DNA of 64,000 nucleotides from Theionarchaea archaeon. Its GTDB lineage: Archaea > Methanobacteriota_B > Thermococci > Methanofastidiosales > SZ-28-30. Shown one piece after another: positions 10,615 through 20,718 of this stretch (positions are counted from its first letter, which is position 1; each line of letters starts with the position of its first letter). Below the pieces are notes generated by a model, which saw only the letters and a program-made list of their open reading frames with translations, was not told where the DNA came from and made no database searches. The DNA is taken from contig JACVGT010000021.1 of NCBI GenBank assembly GCA_018992685.1, positions 81,748-145,747 on the forward strand, in the 5' to 3' direction. The position numbers were made by a program, and so were the translations under genes.

Positions 10615-10904
10615 AAGAGGTTACAGAGGAAAAAATCACCACCTACCTCGCCATCACAGAGAAGGCTCTATCAGTGCTGAAGGTCCTGCCTCCAGAAGGT
10701 TCCACACTGCGGAAAGTTGCCGAAGATATCCTCATGATGGCAACGTCATACTTCAATGACGCTCGCTACTACAAAGAGAAAGCCGACTATGTGACTGCCT
10801 TTGCCTGCGTCAATTATGCACATGGATACATAGACTCGGGGGTTAGAATGGGACTGTTCATGGGAGATGGCAGCGGACTCTTTGCATTTGAACCCGCAGA
10901 TTGA
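10611..10904 (+). CDS. DUF357 protein
   Basis: The 97-residue helical protein fits the archaeal DUF357 family: VLPPEGSTLRKVAEDIL, then MATSYFNDARYYKEKADYVT, and AFACVNYAHGYIDSGVRMGL. The function of the family is unknown. The central and C-terminal helices resemble a HEPN- or TPR-like helical bundle. It overlaps dphB by four bases, so the two are probably translated together. Confidence 0.85.
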   Translation: MKEVTEEKITTYLAITEKALSVLKVLPPEGSTLRKVAEDILMMATSYFNDARYYKEKADYVTAFACVNYAHGYIDSGVRMGLFMGDGSGLFAFEPAD

Positions 10905-10947
10905 ATCTTGACGTTCAAGGAATGCAGTAGCCTGAACCGGCGGATCA

Positions 10948-13077
10948 TCACAAGTCACTGTCAACTAAAACAACCTGACCGAAGCTCGTTCCACCGTCTC
11001 CTGGAGGCACTTCACAGTGAAGGTACAGGTTGGTTCCTCTGCGGTGCATTTCCTTTCTCAGAACAGTGGTGATGATTTCATTGTATGCCACTCCTCCGGA
11101 GAATCCAACTGGCATGTGCAGATCTTCATAATGAGATACTACTTCACTGTATGCCCTGCCCAGAGCAGCGTGTGCTGTTCGGGCAATATCCTTCTTAGAC
11201 GCATTAATTTCAGAAATCTTCTTCACAAAGTCCCTCACCATGATTGCATCCCCTTCTACTTCCATTTCCAGACCAAGATCACATCCTCCCATGGCAAGAG
11301 ATTCCGCTTTCATGGCAGGCTCTCCTTCATACGTTCTCTCGTAACAGATTCCGGTTAGAACAGCCACACTATCCAGGAAGCGTCCAGTTGAAGAAGTGAG
11401 AACCTTTTCCTTCTTCAGCCGCGATAAAAGGATTCTCTGTTCTTCTGGGGAATAGCGGTAACCGGGAATTTCATGTTCCAAATAGCTGAGCAGCATCCTT
11501 TCTGGATATTTTGTAGCCAGATCTCCTCCAGGCATGGGCACATATTCCAGGTGGCCAAGTCTCTCTGACGCTGTAAGTATTTCACCCCCCCACACATTTC
11601 CGTCCAGCCCGTATCCCGCACCATCAGCTGTGATTACCACCATCTCCTGATTATGCTCGGCCATCAGCCCACGTGCGTGCGCGAAATGGTGCTGTACCTT
11701 CTTCAAAGGAATCCCGTGCGTTTCACAGAATTCCTCAGCCTGCCGCCCTGTGGAGTACTGGGGATGCAGATCAGATACGATTAGCTCAACAGCAGACCAA
11801 TCAATTCCCAGCAATCGCATCATATGGGAAATGGCTTCCTTCTGGAATAAGAGAGTGTCATAGTGTGACGTATCCCCTATGTGCTGGGAAAGAAAGGCTT
11901 TTCTTCCTTTGGTGATGCAGAATGTGTTGTTCAGCTCCCCACCTACTGCCAGGACGACTTTTTCGTGTGTCACCGGAATTCCCCGGGGCACAAATCCTCG
12001 GGACCTTCTGATGAACATCCCATTCCTGATAACAGAATCATCGCACCGGTTGACAATTCTGAGATCGTGAGCAAGAAAGGCATCTGCAACGGGTAGCTCC
12101 TGTCGCGCAGCAGCATTGTCGACTATCATAGGGTTGCCTGGGAAATTGGCTGAGGTCATGACAAACACGTCACTGTGACTGAAGTGAAACAGTATGTGAT
12201 GAACAGGTGCATAGGGCAGCATGATCCCTATGGTGTGGAGTCCTGGAGCTACAGCTTCCAATGGAATCTTCTTGGGCAAAACGACAATGGGTCGCATCCA
12301 GGATTCCATGAGGTTTTCCTCCCCCCGGAAGTGAGCCAGGGCTCTGACTGCTTCTATGTTGCGAGCCATCAGAGCAAAGGGCTGTTGCGGACGATTGAGC
12401 GCTTTTCTCAACGTTGTGACCACTTCATTATCTATTCTACACGCAATATGATATCCGCCCAACCCCTTTATGGCCACAATGTTATCTGCGTCCAGAAGAC
12501 GTGCGGCCTTCTCTATGGACATGTCATACTTGGGGCCCTCTTGTGGACAGCACACGGGCTCTGCATGGTATCGTCTATCTGTAATGGTCGTATACTGTTC
12601 TTGACAGAATTCACACAGGGGAAAGGCCTTCATAGATGTCTTTTCTCGGTCATATGGAATTTCTTCAATGATAGTAAATCGCGGACCACAATTTGTGCAA
12701 TTTATAAATGGATACATATACCTTCTATCTGACGGTGAGAAGAGCTCTTCCAGGCAGTCATCACAGACTGCAATGTCTGGAGGGATTATTGATTCACCAC
12801 CTTCCCTCTTCCGGCTTTTCACAACTTCAAACGTCTTGAAGTTCTGATCAGGAAGCTCTTCTTTCTCAATTCTGTCAATTTCTGATATGGGCGGCTTCTC
12901 GTTCTGTAGATCGTTTAAGAAATGCTCAATATCTTCTGCGGATCCCTCTACGGAAATCTCAACGTGATCTCCCACGTTGGCTATATACCCTCTGAGGTTA
13001 TTCTCCAGCGCAATGCGGTGAATGAAAGGGCGGAACCCCACTGCCTGGACGATACCGTGCACCTGAAGTTTGAGCAT
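10948..13077 (-). CDS. hypF: Carbamoyltransferase HypF (NiFe hydrogenase maturation)
   Basis: HypF makes the thiocarbamate precursor of the cyanide ligands in NiFe hydrogenases from carbamoyl phosphate. The 709 residues show an acylphosphatase domain (VHGIVQAVGFRPFIHRIA, about 5-22), the zinc-finger region (CDDC, CTNC, CEFC), a YrdC-like domain (ADNIVAIKGLGGYHIA), and a C-terminal Kae1-like domain with HHFAHARGLMAEH. The last zinc knuckle reads HAEPVCCPQEGP, so one cysteine of the usual CPxCGP is replaced. The ATG at 13075-13077 follows GGGAGG and lies about 25 bases from a TATA-like ATTTAAAAG at 13097-13105. No hydrogenase gene is nearby. Confidence 0.94.
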   Translation of the reverse strand: MLKLQVHGIVQAVGFRPFIHRIALENNLRGYIANVGDHVEISVEGSAEDIEHFLNDLQNEKPPISEIDRIEKEELPDQNFKTFEVVKSRKREGGESIIPPDIAVCDDCLEELFSPSDRRYMYPFINCTNCGPRFTIIEEIPYDREKTSMKAFPLCEFCQEQYTTITDRRYHAEPVCCPQEGPKYDMSIEKAARLLDADNIVAIKGLGGYHIACRIDNEVVTTLRKALNRPQQPFALMARNIEAVRALAHFRGEENLMESWMRPIVVLPKKIPLEAVAPGLHTIGIMLPYAPVHHILFHFSHSDVFVMTSANFPGNPMIVDNAAARQELPVADAFLAHDLRIVNRCDDSVIRNGMFIRRSRGFVPRGIPVTHEKVVLAVGGELNNTFCITKGRKAFLSQHIGDTSHYDTLLFQKEAISHMMRLLGIDWSAVELIVSDLHPQYSTGRQAEEFCETHGIPLKKVQHHFAHARGLMAEHNQEMVVITADGAGYGLDGNVWGGEILTASERLGHLEYVPMPGGDLATKYPERMLLSYLEHEIPGYRYSPEEQRILLSRLKKEKVLTSSTGRFLDSVAVLTGICYERTYEGEPAMKAESLAMGGCDLGLEMEVEGDAIMVRDFVKKISEINASKKDIARTAHAALGRAYSEVVSHYEDLHMPVGFSGGVAYNEIITTVLRKEMHRRGTNLYLHCEVPPGDGGTSFGQVVLVDSDL

Positions 13078-13312
13078 AATCCTCCCACTTGATGGACTTT
13101 TAAATCCCTTTTGGTTTGACAGACGCACGAACCGTGTTCGTGGCAGACCAGCGCTGCCGTATTAGTGAGTGACTGCTATCACTGGTTCTATGACACCTGT
13201 GCTTGCCCTCGCTTGATATGTCTGCCTTTCGTTGCACCGGCCTGCAATGTGACGTCTTTTCTGTACCTGACGCATAGAAAATTCTTAAGAAGCCAGCCCG
13301 TCATGATGCAAT

Positions 13313-14032
13313 ATGAACCCTGCACATTTGTTGTGTGATCCTGACAAGGTCGCAAGGTCTGTACTTCTCCCCGGAGATCCCAGAAGATCTGAGTGGATAG
13401 CAGATTTCTTTGATAATACAGAAAAAGTTGCACACAACAGAGAATTCCTCCTGTTCACTGGTGAGTACAAAGGTGTTCCAGTTTCTGTATGCTCCACAGG
13501 AATTGGCTCTCCTTCAGCAGTCATAGCTCTCGAAGAGCTCATCATGTGTGGTGCAAAGACTTTCATCAGAGTGGGCACGTGCGGTGCCCTCCAGGAGAAC
13601 ATTGATATCGGGGATTTAGTCATACCTCTGGCCAGCTGCAGAGGAGAAGGAACATCCTCACGGTACGCCCCTCCTGAATTCCCTGCAGTTGCTGACCCTG
13701 ATGTTGTCGGGAGCTTAAGAAAGGCAGCTCCCGCAGCACATGTGGGTATTGTGTGGACTGATGATTCTTTCTATTGCTCGGGTGCGCAGTGCTGGCATTC
13801 TCTGGGGATTCTAGCAGTGGAAATGGAATGTGCGTCTTTGTTCACCGTGTCTTTGCTTAAGAAAGTGCAGACGGGAGCAATACTGGCTGTGGATGGGAAC
13901 ATCCTTTTGGGAACGTGTAAGAGTGATAGAAAGGCTACTGATCACACAGAAGTTTCTCAGGAAACACGGGAAGGTATTGAAAGAGAGATCGAGGCAGCTC
14001 TGGAAGCAGTGGTGTACTTGAGCCGGGAATAG
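13313..14032 (+). CDS. Nucleoside phosphorylase (uridine/purine type)
   Basis: The 239 residues match the trimeric/hexameric nucleoside phosphorylase family, which cleaves nucleosides with phosphate to base and ribose 1-phosphate. Visible motifs are LLPGDPRRSEWIADFFD near residue 18, CSTGIGSPSAVIALEEL near 60, RVGTCGAL near 83 and the ribose-contacting VEMECASLF near 170. Hexameric uridine phosphorylase is the closest label, but base specificity cannot be read from the sequence. A TATA-like ATTCTTAAG at 13281-13289 precedes the ATG by about 25 bases. Confidence 0.9.
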   Translation: MNPAHLLCDPDKVARSVLLPGDPRRSEWIADFFDNTEKVAHNREFLLFTGEYKGVPVSVCSTGIGSPSAVIALEELIMCGAKTFIRVGTCGALQENIDIGDLVIPLASCRGEGTSSRYAPPEFPAVADPDVVGSLRKAAPAAHVGIVWTDDSFYCSGAQCWHSLGILAVEMECASLFTVSLLKKVQTGAILAVDGNILLGTCKSDRKATDHTEVSQETREGIEREIEAALEAVVYLSRE

Positions 14033-14175
14033 CCCATATCATCACACATGCAGTGATCCAAGGTCGCTTTCGCGTGCTTTTTCTCATTCCCCTTCCTGGA
14101 CACTAGAAAGAGGTAACACAATCAAGGAGGAAAAGTTTGCCCTTAACGTGTAACTCCGCGTACAGAACACATATA

Positions 14176-14204
14176 TTTACATTGGTCAAATTGATCAAGG
14201 TAAA
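14176..14204. promoter_or_regulatory. Long inverted repeat (operator-like) upstream of ATP synthase operon
   Basis: Two 14-base half-sites, TTTACATTGGTCAA and TTGATCAAGGTAAA, flank a single A and match each other as inverted repeats at 12 of 14 positions. The left arm overlaps a TATA-like ATATATTTAC at 14171-14180. The size and symmetry suit a dimeric regulator. The site is about 80 bases before the TATA box nearest to the operon, so it may control a second, upstream promoter. Confidence 0.5.
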
Positions 14205-14283
14205 CTTGTCATAGGTAAAATCTGGGAATCATCCAGCATCAATTACCTCTTTACACAGAGTCCACGCCTTTTCCAGCGAAACG

Positions 14284-14292
14284 CTTATAAAT
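14284..14292 (+). promoter_or_regulatory. TATA box of the ATP synthase operon
   Basis: CTTATAAAT lies about 28 bases before the GTG start of atpH, consistent with a nearly leaderless message. A second possible TATA element lies at 14171-14180 within the inverted repeat. Confidence 0.55.
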
Positions 14293-14315
14293 GAACTGCC
14301 CTTTACCATTTCAAG

Positions 14316-14648
14316 GTGACAGACGTGACATTGGAAGTACTCAGAGAAATCAGAGAAACAGAAGAGAAAGCAGAGAATATCATAGAAAGGGCGCGCATTG
14401 AAGCACAGGGTATAATTCGCGACGCCAGACAAGAGGCAGACAGATTATTTCAAAAGGAACAGGATGAAGCCCAGAAAAGTGGGGAAAAAAAGAAGAAGAG
14501 GATCATAGAGGACGCCAAAAAAGAGGCAGAAGATATCAGGAAGGAAGCAGAACGGCAGATTCAGGAAATTGCCACTATTCCAGAAAAGAAGGTCGATGAA
14601 GCAGTAACAGAAATTGTCAATAGAGTGAGAAAAGATGCCAGTACCTAA
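14316..14648 (+). CDS. atpH: A-type ATP synthase subunit H (peripheral stalk)
   Basis: This 110-residue protein is almost all charged helix (ETEEKAENIIERARIEAQGI), as expected for the coiled-coil peripheral stalk subunit that pairs with subunit E. It heads the operon H-I-K-E-C-F-A-B-D. It starts with GTG at 14316; a second GTG three codons later is possible. Its 3' end overlaps subunit I by 14 bases. Confidence 0.88.
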   Translation: MTDVTLEVLREIRETEEKAENIIERARIEAQGIIRDARQEADRLFQKEQDEAQKSGEKKKKRIIEDAKKEAEDIRKEAERQIQEIATIPEKKVDEAVTEIVNRVRKDAST

Positions 14649-16611
14649 GATGCTCAAGGTGCACATAGTTGCCCATGCTGACTATAAGGACAAAGTCATA
14701 GAAAAGCTCCATGATGCAGGTCTCGTTGAGGTGGAAAGCTTCATTGAGATACCTGAAGGGTTGCACACAGAAGATGTGGATACAGGCGATCTTGAACGCA
14801 GATTGGCCGATCTGACCTTCGGCATTGAGTTCTTGTATAGATTCAGTGAGAAACCCAACCTTCTAGAGAGTTTCTTTCTTCCCCGTTACAAGATAGAAAG
14901 AAAGGATTACGACTCTGCTGTCAAGGAATTCGATTTTTCAATCATAGAGGAGGCGAAAGAACTCGACCAGACTCTTTCTGAACTGAAAAACGAAGAGACC
15001 CGGCTCAAATCTATTATTCAGCAGTTGCAGCCGTGGGAAAACCTGGGCATTGCTGTCCGTGACTTTGAGACAGTGAGAACTGTCACTGAGGTAGGAATCA
15101 TTCCTACCGAGGCTGTGAGCGAAATCTCACAGGTGGACCATGTTCATGTGGAGATTCCACTCTCCACTGAGAGGAAAACATGGATATCTGTCACCTATTT
15201 GAAAGATTACAGCGATGATATGGAGACAATCTTCCGGAAGCTGGATTTCCAGAAAGTGTCACTTCCTGGAGGGAGCGAGGGGACTCCAGCAGAAACTATT
15301 GAAGAAGCAAGACACCAGATTCAGGAGCTTCAGAAGGAGAGGGAGAAAGCGGAAGAACGGGGTGCGGCTCTTGCTGAAAAACGAATGCATTTGATGATTG
15401 TATACGACCATTACGCGGACATTAAGAAAAAACATGATGTCAGAAAGAATTTTGCCAGTACGGAAAAATCCTTCATTCTACAAGGGTGGATCAAAAAGGA
15501 GGATCTTCCCGTACTAGAAAAGGAACTCTCTTTCATTGATGAAGTGGAGATTTCCAGTTATGAGCCATCTGACATAGATGATGTTCCGGTGGAGATAGAA
15601 AACAAAAGAGCATTCAAGCCCTTTGAGGTCATCACCCGGATCTACGGCCTCCCCCTGTACAAGGAGATCGATCCCACCCTGCTGCTTTTTCCCTTTTTCA
15701 TTGTATTTTTTGGATTATGTCTTTCCGATTTTGTGTATGGGGCAGTTCTCATCCTGCTCTCTGTGTTTGCCCTGAAGAAAATAAAGATCGGGCCTGATGC
15801 CGTACTCTTGTTCAAGGTGTTGATTGTGGGTGGAGCAGTCACCATGGTGCTCGGCCTTTTGACAGGTGGATGGGCAGGCGATCTCACCATGTATTTACCC
15901 CAACAGCTTTCATTTCTGGAAAATGTCAGAGAGTCTCTTACGGTGATTAATTTGTTGGAAAACCCCATTCTTATGTTGGAAATAGCCCTGATCTTGGGAT
16001 TGATCCAGGTATGGGTGGGGATCTTAATTCGTGGATACATGAATGTGCGAGACGGGTATTATCTTGACGCCATCTTTGACCAGGGATTGTGGTTGTTGTT
16101 GCTTCCCGTGGGTACACTTACCCTGGTAAATAAGATGTTTGGTGTTGATGTGCCTGCAGCAGACCTCATGTTCAATCTCTCGCTGGGTGCTCTGGCAGGG
16201 TTGGTTCTGACGCAGGGACGCTATCAGAAAGCAAAGAACCCTGTAGTGGCCTTAGGGAAGAAAGCAATGGTGGGAGTGCTCAGTATCTACAATATTTTCG
16301 GGTATCTTGGAGATGTGCTCAGTTATTCACGTATTCTGGCCTTGGGATTGGCCACAGCAGCTCTGGCATCTGCTTTTAACATGGTGGCTGTACAGTTTTC
16401 AGGAGCGAAGATACTGGGACCAGTTATCATGGTGGTATTCCTCATTTTGCTGCACCTTTTGAATATTATCATTTCTTCTCTGAGTGCTTTCGTGCACTCA
16501 GGAAGGCTCCAGTTTGTTGAATACTTTACTAAATTCTTGGAAGGAGGCGGACGCACATTCAAACCATTTGGATCTCGTCCAAAATATGTAAAAATCAAAG
16601 AGGAGGACTAG
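14635..16611 (+). CDS. atpI: A-type ATP synthase subunit I (a subunit)
   Basis: This membrane stator subunit carries ions between the half-channels and the rotor ring. The 658 residues have a soluble N-terminal half with coiled coils and a C-terminal half of about eight membrane helices from residue 345 on. The segment YLGDVLSYSRILALGLATAA near residue 560 carries the conserved arginine that faces the rotor carboxylate. The start ATG lies inside the end of atpH. Confidence 0.95.
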   Translation: MPVPKMLKVHIVAHADYKDKVIEKLHDAGLVEVESFIEIPEGLHTEDVDTGDLERRLADLTFGIEFLYRFSEKPNLLESFFLPRYKIERKDYDSAVKEFDFSIIEEAKELDQTLSELKNEETRLKSIIQQLQPWENLGIAVRDFETVRTVTEVGIIPTEAVSEISQVDHVHVEIPLSTERKTWISVTYLKDYSDDMETIFRKLDFQKVSLPGGSEGTPAETIEEARHQIQELQKEREKAEERGAALAEKRMHLMIVYDHYADIKKKHDVRKNFASTEKSFILQGWIKKEDLPVLEKELSFIDEVEISSYEPSDIDDVPVEIENKRAFKPFEVITRIYGLPLYKEIDPTLLLFPFFIVFFGLCLSDFVYGAVLILLSVFALKKIKIGPDAVLLFKVLIVGGAVTMVLGLLTGGWAGDLTMYLPQQLSFLENVRESLTVINLLENPILMLEIALILGLIQVWVGILIRGYMNVRDGYYLDAIFDQGLWLLLLPVGTLTLVNKMFGVDVPAADLMFNLSLGALAGLVLTQGRYQKAKNPVVALGKKAMVGVLSIYNIFGYLGDVLSYSRILALGLATAALASAFNMVAVQFSGAKILGPVIMVVFLILLHLLNIIISSLSAFVHSGRLQFVEYFTKFLEGGGRTFKPFGSRPKYVKIKEED

Positions 16612-17103
<492 letters not shown>

Positions 17104-17107
17104 TGCT

Positions 17108-17692
17108 ATGGGAGTAGAAGATATCAAGAGGAAGATAATTACCGATGCGGAAAAGGAAAAGGAGAAGATCCTAGAGGAAGCCAGGGAGAAAGCAGCCCAC
17201 ATCATGGACGAAAAGAGGAAATCTGCCCAGAAAAGGAAAGAAGAAATCCTTTCTAGAGCAGAAAAGGATGGCGAAATGGAGAAGAGCAGGATCTTGACTA
17301 TCGAAAAGCTCGAATCCAGGAAAAATCTGCTGGCAGCAAAGCAGACTGTCATACAGCGCGTATTTGATGCCGCCCTGGAGCACCTATCTGCCTCAGATGA
17401 ATATGAAGGAATTCTGGCAGAACGCATTACACACGTGGCTCATGGAGGGGAGGAAATCATTCTCTCTCCCAGAGATAGAAAGCACCTGGGCAAGGCTTTT
17501 TTTGACAGGGTGAACTCCACATTGAGCCAGCCTCTGACTCCGTCCACTGAAACCAGGAACATTGCAGGAGGATTCATATTGAAGAGGGGCGACATTGAGA
17601 TCAATGAAAGCTTCGACATGCAGATGCGTGAACTGCGGGATGACATGGAACGTGAGGTAGCACACATTCTCTTTTCAGGTGATAGCAGGTGA
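17108..17692 (+). CDS. atpE: A-type ATP synthase subunit E (peripheral stalk)
   Basis: The 194 residues have a long charged N-terminal helix (KIITDAEKEKEKILEEAREK) and a mixed alpha/beta C-terminal head ending with MQMRELRDDMEREVAHILF. This is the standard subunit E layout, which ties the catalytic head to the membrane stator together with subunit H. The stop overlaps the GTG start of subunit C. Confidence 0.93.
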   Translation: MGVEDIKRKIITDAEKEKEKILEEAREKAAHIMDEKRKSAQKRKEEILSRAEKDGEMEKSRILTIEKLESRKNLLAAKQTVIQRVFDAALEHLSASDEYEGILAERITHVAHGGEEIILSPRDRKHLGKAFFDRVNSTLSQPLTPSTETRNIAGGFILKRGDIEINESFDMQMRELRDDMEREVAHILFSGDSR

Positions 17693-18663
17693 CGGGCTCC
17701 AAGTATGCCTATGCATTCGGAAGGATAAAGGCCCTTGAAGTGGGATTGATCGATGCATCCCAGCTCAAGAGGATGATCGATGCCCGCACAGCTCAGGACG
17801 CAGTGAAGATTGTGGCAGAAACATCATATGGAACCTATCTTTCTGAGAGTCCAGACATACCAGAAATTGAGCGTGCTATCCTTCAAGAAGTGGAAAGGAC
17901 CTACCAGGTTGTGGGGAAGATATCGCCCGAGAAGGCTGTTACTGATCTTCTTCAGCTCAAGTATGATATACACAATATCAAGATCTTACTCAAGTCGCAG
18001 ATAACAGGAAAGGACCTGTCTCATCTGCTGGTGCCCCTGGGGAGAGAAGGTTCTGGCGCATTGAAGGCAGCATGCGATGGAGATCTGAAGGCAGTATCCC
18101 CTGAGGTAGCACAGATCATTCAGAAAGCACTCTCGCTGTATGAAGAGAGCGGGGATTTTCAGAAAGTCCAGTTCTTTCTGGACAGGGAGCATTCCCTTTT
18201 GCTCAGTGAGGGTTTCAGTGAAATCCCTTTCCTGCGGCAGTACAATGCCCTTGCAGTTGATCTAGAGAATATTCGCAACTTCATCAGAGCAGAAAAGATG
18301 GAAATCGGGTTTGAGGAGGTCTTCTTGTCAGGAGGGACACTGGTGCTGGCTTTTTTTTCTGAGGTAAAGGATCAACCCGCTGACTACTTTATGGAATCCA
18401 CCAGGAATCGTGATTTTGCAGGTGTGGTTCATGAGGGGTTGACTGCCTATCAGGAGACAGGCTCACTCTCTCGTTACGAGACGCTGGTAGACAACTTCCT
18501 CATGGAGTACATGAAGAAAGCAAAGACATACTCCCTTTCTCTTGAGCCGGTAGTTGGATACCTCTTTGCCAAAGAACGGGAGGCAAAAGTGGTGAGACAG
18601 ATACTTATTTCAAAAATGAAAGGGATCGATATCACAGGAAGGGTGAGTGACGTTTATGAATAA
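17689..18663 (+). CDS. atpC: A-type ATP synthase subunit C (central stalk socket)
   Basis: The 324 helical residues match V/A-type subunit C (d), the funnel that joins the rotor ring to the central shaft. Recognisable segments are YAYAFGRIKALEVGLID at the start, LLQLKYDIHNIKILLKSQIT near residue 87 and the ending EAKVVRQILISKMKGID. It starts with GTG overlapping the end of subunit E and overlaps subunit F by eight bases. Confidence 0.92.
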   Translation: MTGSKYAYAFGRIKALEVGLIDASQLKRMIDARTAQDAVKIVAETSYGTYLSESPDIPEIERAILQEVERTYQVVGKISPEKAVTDLLQLKYDIHNIKILLKSQITGKDLSHLLVPLGREGSGALKAACDGDLKAVSPEVAQIIQKALSLYEESGDFQKVQFFLDREHSLLLSEGFSEIPFLRQYNALAVDLENIRNFIRAEKMEIGFEEVFLSGGTLVLAFFSEVKDQPADYFMESTRNRDFAGVVHEGLTAYQETGSLSRYETLVDNFLMEYMKKAKTYSLSLEPVVGYLFAKEREAKVVRQILISKMKGIDITGRVSDVYE

Positions 18664-18973
18664 GATAGCAATGATATCAGATAGAGAGACAGGATTGATC
18701 TTTAAGAACATGGGAATCGATAGTCTGGAGGCTGAAACTCCCGACATGGCCTCTGCACTCCTGAGAGAACACGCCAAGGAGTATGGAATCATCTTCATCA
18801 CGGAAGACCTGGCAGTACAGATTGCAGGTACTATTGAGGAATATGCATCTTCAAGTCTTCCTGCAGTCATTGAAATACCTTCATTTGAGGGGCCAAAAGG
18901 CCTGGGCAAAATGAAGATGAGACGCATCTGCGAAAAAGCTGCAGGTGCTGATATTCTGTTTAAGGAGGAATGA
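18656..18973 (+). CDS. atpF: A-type ATP synthase subunit F (central stalk)
   Basis: The 105-residue protein has the Rossmann-like fold pattern of subunit [19 protein letters not shown], then [15 protein letters not shown] and PAVIEIPS. It sits with subunit D in the rotating shaft. The ATG at 18656 is preferred over the GTG at 18647 because family members begin immediately before KIAMISD. The last bases overlap the start of subunit A. Confidence 0.9.
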   Translation: MNKIAMISDRETGLIFKNMGIDSLEAETPDMASALLREHAKEYGIIFITEDLAVQIAGTIEEYASSSLPAVIEIPSFEGPKGLGKMKMRRICEKAAGADILFKEE

Positions 18974-20718
18974 TTATGGGTACAATTATCAAGGTGTCTG
19001 GACCCGTGGTGGTGGCAGAGAAGATGGAAAATGCCCGAATGTACGATGTGTGCAGGGTGGCAGACGAGCGGCTGATTGGTGAAATCATTGAGCTGCGAGG
19101 CGATAAAGCCACCATTCAAGTATATGAAGAGACAGCAGGATTAGGCCCGGGCGATCCCGTTGAATCCACAGGGAAACCATTGAGTGTGGAACTGGGTCCG
19201 GGAATGATTGAGTCAATTTATGATGGAATACAGAGACCTCTGGATGTGATCAGGGATAGAATTGGACCCCACATCAAGAGAGGAATTGAGCAACCTGGTA
19301 TTGACAGGAAAAAGAAGTGGGAGTTCCAGCCCTTGCTGAAAAAAGGGCAGAAAGTCGTGAGTGGAGATATCCTGGGCGTTGTGCAGGAAGGCCCCCTGGT
19401 GAGCCACCGGATTCTGATTCCCATAGGCTCAGAGGGAGAGATCGAAGAGATCTTTTCTGGAACCTTTACGGTGGAGGAAACTGTTGCCACCCTTGATGGC
19501 ACGGATATTTCTATGCTTCAGAAATGGCCTGTTCGAAAGGGGAGACCATACAAGGAGAAGCTGCCACCGTCCAGCCCACTGGTGACGGGGCAGCGCATTG
19601 TGGATACCTTCTTTCCCATGGCCAAGGGCGGGACTGCGTGCTGTCCGGGACCGTTTGGATCGGGAAAGACCGTGACACAGCACCAACTGGCGAAATGGGC
19701 AGAGGCAGATATCATATTCTTTGTAGGATGCGGAGAACGCGGTAATGAAATGGCAGAAGTGCTACGGGAATTCCCCGGGCTGCAGGATCCCAAGAGTGGG
19801 GAACCGCTGATGAAGAGAACTGTCTTGGTGGCCAATACTTCAGACATGCCCGTGGCAGCACGGGAAGCTTCCATTTACACGGGAATTACACTGGCAGAGT
19901 ATTTCAGAGATATGGGGTATTCAGTGGCCTTGATGGCAGATTCCACATCCAGGTGGGCTGAAGCACTGCGAGAGATATCAGGGCGGCTGGAAGAAATGCC
20001 AGGTGAAGAGGGGTACCCCGCATATCTGGCGTCCCGGCTGGCTGAATTCTATGAACGTGCAGGCAAGGTGGTTACCTTGGGGTCTGAGTACAGGGAAGGG
20101 TCATTGTCTGTAATTGGAGCAGTTTCTCCTCCCGGTGGGGACTTTTCAGAGCCTGTGACCCAGGCCACTCTGAGAATCACCAAGGTGTTCTGGGGCCTGG
20201 ATGCACGACTGGCCTTTGCCAGACACTTCCCGGCCATCGACTGGCTACAGAGTTATTCACTGTATCTGGACGATGTGAAAGACTGGTGGACTGAAAATGT
20301 TTCCGGGAACTGGAGAAGCTACCGGGATGAAGCCATGCGTATCCTGCAGGAAGAAGCGGAATTGGAAGAGATTGTACGGCTGGTAGGAGTTGAAGCCCTG
20401 TCCAACAGAGACCGATTGTTGTTGGAGACTGCAAAATCTCTGCGAGAAGATTTCCTTCACCAGAATGCGTACCATGAGATTGATACGTATACGTCTTCTG
20501 AAAAGCAGTTCACCATGCTGGAACTCATCCTTGATCTCCATCACTGGGGCCTGGATGCACTGGGCAGGGGTGCACCCATTAAGCCGATACTGGAATTGAA
20601 AGAAAGGGAAGATATCGCCAAACTCAAGTTCGTTTCAGAAGAGGAATTTCCCAAGGCACTGGAGGGGTTGAGGGAGCGAATACGAACTGCAGTGCAGTCC
20701 ATGAAGGGAGGAGATTGA
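18970..20718 (+). CDS. atpA: A-type ATP synthase catalytic subunit A
   Basis: This is the catalytic nucleotide-binding subunit, 582 residues. The P-loop [13 protein letters not shown] lies near residue 228, and the non-homologous insert typical of A/V-type subunits precedes it. Other signatures are [35 protein letters not shown] and [12 protein letters not shown]. No intein is present. It begins [13 protein letters not shown]; the second methionine could also be the start. Confidence 0.98.
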   Translation: MIMGTIIKVSGPVVVAEKMENARMYDVCRVADERLIGEIIELRGDKATIQVYEETAGLGPGDPVESTGKPLSVELGPGMIESIYDGIQRPLDVIRDRIGPHIKRGIEQPGIDRKKKWEFQPLLKKGQKVVSGDILGVVQEGPLVSHRILIPIGSEGEIEEIFSGTFTVEETVATLDGTDISMLQKWPVRKGRPYKEKLPPSSPLVTGQRIVDTFFPMAKGGTACCPGPFGSGKTVTQHQLAKWAEADIIFFVGCGERGNEMAEVLREFPGLQDPKSGEPLMKRTVLVANTSDMPVAAREASIYTGITLAEYFRDMGYSVALMADSTSRWAEALREISGRLEEMPGEEGYPAYLASRLAEFYERAGKVVTLGSEYREGSLSVIGAVSPPGGDFSEPVTQATLRITKVFWGLDARLAFARHFPAIDWLQSYSLYLDDVKDWWTENVSGNWRSYRDEAMRILQEEAELEEIVRLVGVEALSNRDRLLLETAKSLREDFLHQNAYHEIDTYTSSEKQFTMLELILDLHHWGLDALGRGAPIKPILELKEREDIAKLKFVSEEEFPKALEGLRERIRTAVQSMKGGD

